A stretch of DNA of 32,485 nt from Emiliania huxleyi CCMP1516 (taxonomy: Eukaryota > Haptophyta > Isochrysidales > Noelaerhabdaceae), in the NCBI RefSeq assembly GCF_000372725.1, contig NW_005195017.1:426126-458610 (forward strand), read 5' to 3'. Under the pieces are notes generated by a model, which worked only from the letters and a program-made list of their open reading frames with translations, was not told where the DNA came from and made no database searches. The translations under genes were made by a program, and so were the position numbers. Positions 25,969-32,485 of this stretch are shown here, piece by piece (within the stretch, counting starts at the first letter, position 1; the number at the start of each line of letters is the position of its first letter).

Positions 25969-28754
25969 CTACGCTGCCGCCCTCGCCTGCACCGCCTCGG
26001 AGCGGGAGCGGAACGACTGGCCGGCCGGGCACACGTACTTCCACTCGCCATTCTTCCGCGCGTTCAGGTACGCCTCGCGGATGCGCCAGCCGGAGGCGTA
26101 CGCGCCCCCGCCGAGCCGGTGGTCGACGCCGGCCGCGTCATGCTCCAGCAGCCCCGCCGCGCCGTCGGCCGCCCCGCCCTCCACCTGGACGAGGCGGGCG
26201 CCCTTGCCCCGGCCGCCGGCCGCGCCGCCTCCCTCGCGCAGCCGCTTGCGCGGCCCGCCGCGCCCCGCCTCGAAGCCGTGCTTTTCGCGGATCGCCTCGT
26301 CCCAGCGGTAGTTGAAGAAGATCTCCTCGCCGCGGCCGATCCGCTCCTTGGCGTAGAGGCCGATGTGCTGGTCGCCGCGCACGGTCATGATCTTCGTGTC
26401 GCAGTTCGCCTTGTCCGAGTGGTTCGCGAACCGCGACATGTTCCCCTTCGGGCAGGCGTCCACCACCTGCGCCGCGTTGAGGTTGAAGCGGTACTTGCGA
26501 AGTGTCTCGGAAGTGTCTCGGAAGTGTCTAGGCACCTGCGCCGCGTTGAGGTTGAAGAGGTACGTGCACGCGCGCCGGTCGTACACCTGCGGAGAAGGGT
26601 CCGAGCAGGCTGAGGGGAGGGCTCCGTGGGGAGCGCGCGCCGCCGCCGCCGGCCGTGCGCCTGGCCGCGCCGGTCCGCCTCCTCGTGTGAGACGAGCTCG
26701 CCGACGTACTCGGTCACCAGCTCCTGCCGCTCGATCGAGCCGTGCGAGAAGAGGCCCCAGCCCGCAACCTGGCTCGGCCCGAGCAGCAGCGGCTTGTGCT
26801 CGCGCAGCAGCAGGCCCATGTTGCGGCACGGCACCGCCGCCTCGACGTCCGCCTTTGCCGCCGCCGCGCCGCCGTCGCACGGCATGCAGTACTCCTCGCC
26901 GCCTCCCCACTTCGGCATGCACGCCTCGCAGCCGGCGTCAGCGAACTCGCTCGCGGCGCAGTGGCAGATGTCGGGGTCGCACTCGCGTCCGGCGGCCCAA
27001 CAGGGGCACTGAGAAGTGCGGCAGTCGCCCTTCTTGCAGTGGCACCCCTTCCACCGGTTCGCGCACAGCGGCCCGCACGCGCAAAAGGGCTCGCAAAAGT
27101 TCGCGCTCGCGACGCAGACGCAGTTTGGGTTGGAGGAGTCGCAAGGGCCGTCGCAGTCGCACGCGACGGTCGGGTGGGTCTCGAACTCGCCCTTCGCGAC
27201 CTGGCTCCGCTGCTTGTGCCGCAGCTCCAGGCTGATGAGCCCCGTCCGCCGGCCCGCCTCGTACGGCCGCAGCACCTCCGCCGGCCCCTGCCCGCCGCCC
27301 GCCGGTGGCTGCCCCCACCGGCTCAGCTGGCAAGTGCAGGACGCGACGAGCGGCGCGCTGGCCGGCTCGGCCTCCTCGGCCGGCCCCGCCTCCGCGTACC
27401 TCCACCGGGGCACCGGCTGGCCCACCCCGTGCAGCGAGCAGTCGTACGTGAAGCAGCGTCGGCAGAAGAGCGCGAGCAGGCTGCCGTCGGTCGCGCCGCC
27501 GCTCCCCGCTGCGCCGCCGCCCGCTTCCCCGCCGCCCGCCGCCGGCTTGGCCGCCGCCACCACCGCCGGCTTGGCCGCCGCCGCTGCCGCCGCCGCCTTG
27601 GTCGCCGGGGCGCCGCCGCGGCTCGCCCGCGCGTCGCCCGCTCGCGGCGGCGGCGGCGGCGAGGGCGAGTGCTGCGGGGAGGGCGGCGCGGCGCTGCCAC
27701 TCGCCTCGCTCTGCAGACTGGCTGCGTCGGAGGCGCCCTCGTCGGCGTCGAAGCCCTCCTCGCCGACGAGCGGCATGTACTGCAGCGGCCGGTCCGCCAC
27801 CGGGTGGTTCCCGTGCAGGAATATCCACGTGCCCGACGGAGGCAGCGGCTCGACGCGCCGCATCACCACCGCCCCAGGCCACTCCAGAGGCGGAGGGGCC
27901 TCGAGCAGGTCCGCCCCGTCCACCTCTCCCGCCTCCGACCCCCGCTCCGCGCCCGCAGCCGCCTCCCCGCCGCCCGCCGCCGCCTCCCCGCTCTCGCCCT
28001 CCCTCGCCGCCGCCTCCCCGCTCTCGCCCTCCCTCGCCGCCGCCTTTGCGGCGCGCCGAAACTCGGCAAGCGCGGCCTTGGCCGCCTCGCCGACAAAGTT
28101 CTTGGCGGGCTCCCATGTCTGGTCGTCGTAGCCGACCCAGGTGGTAAGGTACTCGGGCCGGCCCTTGGTGGTCCGCACCTCCACCACCCGCTCCACCACG
28201 TACACCCCCGCGTCCTGCGGCGGCGGACCCACCTCGCACGGCCGTAGCCGGCCGGCGCCGACGGATATCTGCTCGTTGAGCTTTGCGGAGAAGCCCTTGA
28301 ACTTGACCACAACGGCCGCCGCGCCGCCGCCGCCCGCGTCGGCCTCCTCGGCCGCCTCCACTCGCTTCACGACCGCGCCCTCGGCCCAGAAGCCTCGCCG
28401 GTCGCACGCCCACAGCTTGTCGCCGACTCCGAGCGCCATGCCGCACTCGTCGGCGGGCGCCCAGCGGGCGGAGGGCTCCGTTTGCGCGCAGCCCTGCGCG
28501 GCGCAGCAGGCGGGGCAAAGCCAGTCGCCCTCGGGCACCATCGCGAGCGGCTTCTCCAAACACATCATGTGGAACGCCGCGCTGCAGCCCTCACCGTCGC
28601 AGAGCAGGATCTCGTTGCCCTCCTCGTCGTCGTCGCCGCCGCACGCCTGGCACACCTCGGACGGAGCGCCGCTCTCGTCTTGCCCCGGCGCCTCCAGCGC
28701 CTCGGCCGGCCGCGGCGCGTGCCGAGGCAGCTGTAGGCGTGAGCAGAGCATCAT
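25969..28754 (-). CDS. Enhancer-of-zeste-type histone methyltransferase with PHD and chromo domains, three exons
   Basis: Predicted Polycomb-type H3K27 methyltransferase. Exons 28754-26661, 26586-26536 and 26466-25969 encode 880 aa. Domains: PHD finger ~35-83 (VCQACGG, LLCDGEGC, FHMMC, WLCPAC); Tudor-like ~108-172 (WACDRRGFWAEGAVVKR, VVVKFKGF); chromodomain ~185-232 (YVVERVVEVRTTKGRPEYLT, WVGYDDQTWEP); E(z)-specific TWIFLHGN ~309 and LFCRRCFTYDCSLHG ~429-443; CXC Cys cluster ~532-610; SET ~655-790 with GWGLFSHGSIERQELVTEYV, RFANHSDKANC, GLYAKERIGRGEEIFFNYRW. The C-terminal SGWRIREAYLNARKNGEWKY plus VCPAGQSFRSRSEA resembles an MBD-like module (tentative). Intron 1 (26660-26587) is GC-AG, intron 2 (26535-26467) GT-AG. 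Start is MM at 28754. Canonical E(z) proteins lack PHD and chromo domains. Confidence 0.93.
26464..26567 (-). repeat. Tandem-duplicated exon segment with a 69-nt intron between the splice sites
   Basis: On the minus strand 26567-26533 and 26498-26464 are the same 35-nt sequence apart from two bases. Each copy contains the proto-splice junction GCGCAG|GTG. The first copy supplies the donor, the second the acceptor. Between them are three 11-nt units of the CGAGACACTTC type. The intron is 69 nt, divisible by three and stop-free. Confidence 0.9.
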
Positions 28755-29013
28755 GGTGTTGCCTCAAAAAAAGAATTTAGAAGGAGGCAACAAGAAAAGG
28801 CGGTCGCACGACACGATTCACGCGACAAGCGAGGCGCGGGCGACGGCTTCCTCAGAGCCGTCGCCCGCACCACAGGAGCAGTCACACCACCACTCCCACT
28901 CCGCTCTCCGGCGCCCACCCGCTCCCCACCCCGACATCCCCACCCCAAACTCAAAGTCCACCACAGCCTCCAGCCTCCACCTCCACCCTCGAGCCGCCAC
29001 CGCTGCCGCCCTC

Positions 29014-29073
<60 letters not shown>

Positions 29074-29457
29074 CACGGTTGATGAGTCCTGTGCACTTGG
29101 AGCACTTGGAGTGCAGTCATTAACCGCACATCCAGGGCCGGGGAGCTAAGAAGCGCACCCAGCGGGCCGGATGATTGGCATCGGGTTGCGGGCAAGAGAG
29201 CCCTACCTAGCCCTGGGGGTGCGTGCGTGCGCGTTCGCAGGGCAAGGGCCGTAAAGTAAACACGGGGCTCCGAGGGTTAGCCCCGCGTACCGGGTTTCCC
29301 CTTAACTGCAGGAAGGACGCCCCCTCTACTCGGAGCTAATGAACACCACACTGCACGCCCCACACCACCGCTCTAAACTCACTTGCGCAGGTTGTGTACG
29401 TTCTCTAGAGACGACGTAGTCGGGGACGTCCGCAATCACAATGGGGACGGACACGAC
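28755..29457. other. Intergenic between divergent genes, with promoters expected
   Basis: Separates the minus-strand SET gene from the plus-strand Tudor-like gene, so it should hold both 5' ends. It contains the AC microsatellite and, at about 29253-29288, a 7-bp hairpin (CGGGGCT/AGCCCCG). No TATA box is obvious and no tRNA was recognised. Confidence 0.45.
29015..29071. repeat. (AC)n microsatellite, about 28 units
   Basis: Uninterrupted AC repeat in the shared upstream region of the SET and Tudor-like genes. Confidence 0.95.
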
Positions 29458-30265
29458 ATGAAGAAGTGTGAAAGCACAGAGGCAAACAACACGGGGCGGC
29501 TCCCGATGAAGGATGAGGAGGAGGTGCGCGCACTCTGGCGCGAGTACGTGGCGCGCGCGTACGAGGCCGACGTCTTTTCCGACGGCGACGCCACGCGCAA
29601 ACCGAAATATCGCCGCAAGCGGCCGGCGGCCGGCGCGGCGGCTGCTGCGAGCGGGAGTGGCGGCGGCAGCGGCGCGAGCGGCGCCGGCAGCGGCGGCGCG
29701 GGCGGCGAGGACCCGCCGCCGCCGCTGCCCGGCCGCCGCGTCCGCGTATGGTGGCCGGCTGAGAAGCGCTGGTTCCGCGGGCTCGTGCTCAGCAGCAGCG
29801 CCGCCGAGGGCCACACCATCAAGTACGAGGACGGAGAGGTGCCGCCGCGAGACGCGCCCCGCCGCCCCGCCGCGCCCCGCCGGCCTCGTCTCACGCCGAC
29901 CCGCCCCCGCCCTCCGCCCTCCGCTTTCCGCGCAGGTGCTACGCCACCTGATGGAGAGGGAGGGCTGGCGGTGGGACTACGTCGAGACGTCGGGCCGCGT
30001 GGCGCGGGCGGCGGGCAGGTCGTCCGACGCGGCGAGCAGCAGCGGCGGCGAGGGCGGCGGCGGCGGCGGCGGTGGCTTCAGGCGCCCCGCCCCGCTGGCG
30101 GTGCAGTTCCCGTGGGAGCTCTCCGGCAGCGCCGAGCCGTCGCCTGTGGAGCCGCGGCCGCCAAAGCCGCCGAAGCCGCCAAAGGAGTGGACGCCGTCCC
30201 CATCGTGCGAGGCGTGCGCCGGCAAGCACCGGCCGCACACGTGCGGCAAGGTGAAACGGCGGTGA
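29458..30265 (+). CDS. Tudor-like domain protein with C-terminal Cys/His motif, two exons
   Basis: Exons 29458-29838 and 29936-30265 are joined by a phase-0 GT-AG intron (236 aa). The N-terminus is helical and charged (KDEEEVRALWREYVARAYEA). After a Gly/Ala/Ser linker comes a Tudor/agenet-like barrel: RRVRVWWPAEKRWFRGLVLS, HTIKYEDGE, then VLRHLMEREGWRWDYVE across the splice junction. Pro/Lys repeats (PPKPPKPPKEW) lead to SCEACAGKHRPHTCGKVKRR, a C-x2-C-x3-H-x4-C arrangement like a compact zinc knuckle, then TGA. Such barrels often bind methylated histones or other chromatin ligands, but the ligand here is unknown. The start could also be the Met at 29506. It is divergent from the E(z)-type gene, across ~700 bp. 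Confidence 0.7.
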
Positions 30266-30562
30266 GGAGACGCGCGGAGAGGAGAGGGAGAGCGGCGCGG
30301 CGTCGAGTCGCGGCGACGGGCCGCCATACACAGCTTAGTGACCAATGATGCATGATCCTCGACATTGATGCATGATCCTCAACATTGAAACGTTTCAAAA
30401 GATGGTTTCCTATAGAGCTAGCTCTCTACGTGAGATAAAGTTGCCTTGTGGCGCTTGTCAGGAGCGCGCGGCCGCACACATTGCTCGGCCCCCCCCCCTG
30501 GCCTGCACACATGATCTACGGCTCTAGATCTAGAAAGTCACCCTCCCCACAGCAGCAGAGCG
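30266..30562. other. 3' flank, no gene
   Basis: Contains a direct repeat TGATGCATGATCCTC at about 30347 and 30367. Nothing else recognised. Confidence 0.4.
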
Positions 30563-30599
30563 CTGCTGCTGGGGGGGGTCCCGATCCCCCCAGCAGCAG
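30563..30599. repeat. Perfect 14-bp hairpin with G/C run
   Basis: CTGCTGCTGGGGGG at 30563-30576 pairs exactly with 30586-30599 around a 9-nt loop (GGTCCCGAT). Its core is like the G-run/TCCCGA/C-run core of the foldback-element units. Confidence 0.8.
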
Positions 30600-30670
30600 A
30601 AGGCATTGGACCCATGGTTGTTGCACGAGTAAAGTTTTAGGGAGTATTATGGGACAAAAGCGTCGGAGCA

Positions 30671-30798
30671 GGCGCACATCGCTTCCAGGGAGGGGGGCGC
30701 ACTTCTGCTCACACCACATGCTAGGGGGGGGGTCCGACCCCCCCAGAGGCTTCACCACATGCTAGGGGGGGGTCCGACCCCCCCCCCAGAGGCTTCAC
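30671..30798 (+). mobile_element. Partial copy of the foldback-like element end
   Basis: Starts GGCGCACATCGCTTCCAGGG like the 7258 end (CATCGCTTCCAGGGAGGGGG shared) and continues into two CACCACATGCTAG + G-run + TCCGA + C-run units ending AGAGGCTTCACC. No matching inverted end was found to the right, so this copy is truncated or solo. Confidence 0.65.
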
Positions 30799-31091
30799 CT
30801 TATCCATCGCGTCCGAGTCCCCGTTGTTCATGCTGATATTGATTGTCATTGAGATTGGTCCTATTTTCGACTCCTGGGTTGGCTGGCCCCGAGAGCTGCG
30901 TCTCGAGCTCCCGGTGCCGTTGCCAGACGACCCCGAGCGTCGGCGCCCAAATAAGGCCCATCGCGCCGATTGCCGGGGAGTCGATTCCAGTGAGTCTCAA
31001 AAGGCCCATCGACGAAGTTGGGGTCGTTGCCCGGTAGGAGGGTGGCGGCCGTAGCCGCCCCGGGCTTGGCTGACAAGCGTTGTCTTCCCCT
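30799..31091. other. Unassigned stretch
   Basis: Open frames on both strands without recognisable domains. Less GC-rich than the coding regions. Confidence 0.35.
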
Positions 31092-31168
31092 AACAGGCTG
31101 TTGCCCATGGCATATAAGCTGTTGCCCATGACAGGCTGTTGCCCCTAACAGGCTGTTGCCCATGACAC
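31092..31168 (+). repeat. Short tandem repeat of CTGTTGCCC-containing units
   Basis: Four degenerate units, each with (G)GCTGTTGCCC followed by CATG or CCTAACA. Confidence 0.75.
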
Positions 31169-31371
31169 ACAAGTCAGCCACTCAGGCGTCGGCCACTCAG
31201 GCGTCGGCCACTCAGGCGTCGGTCGAGGCCACTCAGGCGTCAGTCGAGACCACTCAGGCGTCGGTCGAGGCCACTCAGGCGTCGGTCGAGGCCACTCAGG
31301 CGTCGGTCGAGGCCACTCAGGCGTCAGTCGAGGCCACTCAGGCGTCAGTCGAGGCCACTGAAGGCGTTTAG
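31162..31371 (+). CDS. Possible small heptad-repeat protein
   Basis: ATG 31162 to TAG 31369-31371 encodes 69 residues: MTHKS, three SATQA-type units, then about seven ATQASVE heptads and a short tail. The frame is set by a 21-bp minisatellite whose unit length preserves it. Coding is unproven: any stop-free 21-bp repeat would look like this. Confidence 0.2.
   Translation: MTHKSATQASATQASATQASVEATQASVETTQASVEATQASVEATQASVEATQASVEATQASVEATEGV
31175..31359 (+). repeat. 21-bp minisatellite (with shorter 14-15-bp units at its start)
   Basis: Units of the form CCACTCAGGCGTCGGTCGAGG repeated about seven times with single-base changes, preceded by three shorter units lacking TCGAGG. Confidence 0.9.
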
Positions 31372-31420
31372 CAGATGTACAGAAGGCCTTTAGCAGATGT
31401 GCAGAAGGCCTTTAGCAGGC
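31363..31420 (+). repeat. Tandem repeat with CAGAAGGCCTTTAGCAGATG units
   Basis: About two and a half ~22-bp units. Each contains TACAGAAGG or TGCAGAAGG, complementary to the CCTTCTGTA units 250 bp downstream. Confidence 0.8.
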
Positions 31421-31612
31421 TTTTTCAGCAGAATGTGCACAGGTACACCCATGGCCTCTCCGAACTGTCCGGCCGCTGCACAGACACGACAATGTGTATG
31501 GATGTCACTGCTCCAAGAGGGGCTTGCTGCCTGTGCCCTGTCTCGTCTGGGTATGCCTTGAGGGCCGTACAACCAGCCAGTGAGAGCGCATGCAGCTTTC
31601 TTTTCCTTCAAC

Positions 31613-31680
31613 CTTCTGTACATTCCTTCTGTACACCTTCTGTACACCTTCTGTACACCTTCTGTACGTCTTCTGTACAG
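31613..31680 (+). repeat. 11-bp minisatellite (CCTTCTGTACA)n
   Basis: Six near-identical units, the fifth followed by GT instead of AC. Inverted relative to the CAGAAGG repeat at 31363-31420. Confidence 0.9.
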
Positions 31681-31746
31681 GCTAGTGCCATTTCACTCTG
31701 ACACGCTAATCTTGAAAACGTCTCCAACGGAGCTCCGTGTTGCTTC

Positions 31747-31840
31747 CAGCGCCCTCCCCCGCGCTCCCTGCGGCCATGGCCGATGATCCTAGTATGAGAG
31801 GTCATCTGGCTACCGCGAGAGCGACCCAACTCGTCGACAT
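31747..31840 (-). repeat. Dispersed repeat, inverted copy of 7799-7915
   Basis: Reverse complement aligns to 7799-7915 with several small gaps. Includes GGCTACCGCGAGAGCGACCC and GACTCGTCGAC-like sequence. Confidence 0.6.
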
Positions 31841-31883
31841 CGTCCGATGATGGTGCCTCAAAGTCAGCCTTCGGAGGCTATCG

Positions 31884-32272
31884 TGGGGTCGAGCCGGCAG
31901 TAGCCGTGACATGTGGTTCCACCACCCCTCGTAGGCTTTGCCTCTGATCGCCACCGTTCCCAGGCTGCCTAATGGGATGGAAAGGAAGGCTCGGCGAGCG
32001 TATAGAAGCGTGCTCGACCTCGACGTGGCAGCCTGCACGGCAGCGCTGGCGGGCGCGATGAGCGTCGTGCCACCTGACCCAAGACGGGTCGCAGGCGTCG
32101 TGCCGATCGCGTCGAGACCGTGTCCTGATGTGATCTGCACGGGTAAATCACGTCGGCGTCAAAGGAGCGACGTGCGACCTGTCAGAGCTTGATCTCCGAT
32201 CTCAGCGGCGTCGAGTCGTCTCCGGCGCGCGACAAAGGTACATCCACAGGACGCGCAGAGGCAGCTGCGATC
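31884..32272 (+). repeat. ~390-bp dispersed repeat, copy 2
   Basis: Direct copy of 11068-11463 with about 10% differences and small indels. It forms the left arm of an inverted pair with 32283-32485. Confidence 0.8.
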
Positions 32273-32282
32273 GGAGATAGAG

Positions 32283-32485
32283 CTGTGACAGGGCGCACGT
32301 CGGTCGTTTGACGCCGACGTGATTTAGACGTGCAGATCACGTCAGGACACGGTCTGGACGCGGTCGGGACGACGCCTGCGACCCGTCTTGGGTCAGGTGG
32401 CACGACGCTGATCGGGCGCGCCAGGGCCGCGGTGCAGGTGGCGTAGACGAGGTCGAGTACGGGTCGATCAGCCCGCCGAGCGTTC
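32283..32485 (-). repeat. ~390-bp dispersed repeat, copy 3 (inverted, cut by window edge)
   Basis: Its reverse complement matches the central part of copies 1 and 2 (GTCGTGCCACCTGACCCAAG, GACGGGTCGCAGGCGTCGT, CACGTCGGCGTCAAA). With copy 2 it makes a long imperfect palindrome centred near 32240. Confidence 0.75.

Noticed and set aside
27016..28247. Long plus-strand ORFs (371 and 501 codons) opposite the SET gene.
   Set aside because: They are shadows of the strongly conserved minus-strand coding sequence, maintained by GC-rich codon bias.
29088..29330. Possible tRNA or small RNA gene with a CGGGGCT/AGCCCCG hairpin.
   Set aside because: No complete cloverleaf and no B-box-like GTTCGANTC sequence was found here or elsewhere in the window.

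Overview
The window reads as nuclear DNA of a GC-rich eukaryotic microalga. The genes are split by very short introns (about 40-150 nt). Several introns fit only with GC-AG boundaries. The proteins are typical eukaryotic ones: ribosomal protein L23/uL14, an Enhancer-of-zeste SET protein, a dual-specificity phosphatase with an FHA domain, a DUF3754/TMEM143-type membrane protein and ankyrin repeats. Microsatellites, minisatellites and a Copia remnant fill much of the rest. Frequent GC-AG introns and high GC suggest a haptophyte such as Emiliania or a relative; this is an inference from style, not an identification.

Layout. 1-560: the 5' part of RPL23 (minus strand), running off the left edge. 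1387-1529: an unassigned minus-strand exon. 1971-3484: an intron-free 490-codon gene of unknown function, bracketed by a perfect 12-bp inverted repeat. 4255-6823: a five-exon DUF3754 gene. 7258-8143: a foldback-like element with perfect 40-bp inverted ends and G/C-tract hairpin units, a dispersed repeat, and a 167-bp structured repeat. 8458-8895: a minus-strand terminal exon of unknown family. 9699-11002: weak exon-like segments. 11068-11463: copy 1 of a ~390-bp dispersed repeat. 11550-16475: a large signalling gene with receiver, PAS and ankyrin modules and a SAM-like tail. 16965-18597: a truncated Copia pol fragment abutting a truncated phytanoyl-CoA-dioxygenase fragment. 19147-21215: a rhodanese-like + dual-specificity phosphatase + NIPP1-type FHA gene. 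21337-25968: mostly gene-poor, with tandem repeats and the second copy of the structured repeat. 25969-28754: a minus-strand E(z)-type SET gene with extra PHD and chromo domains. 29458-30265: a Tudor-like protein. 30563-32485: minisatellites and further copies of the dispersed repeats, ending in an inverted pair at the right edge.

The recognisable genes lean towards signalling and chromatin (PHD/chromo/CXC/SET, Tudor-like, phosphatase-FHA, receiver-PAS-ankyrin), but nothing shows that they form one pathway. The most distinctive signals are: (a) introns filled with CGAGA-type or other tandem repeats and flanked by duplicated exon sequence, which looks like recent intron birth, the cleanest case lying inside the SET domain; (b) two unusual domain fusions; and (c) a dispersed hairpin repeat whose only two transversions are a compensatory base pair.
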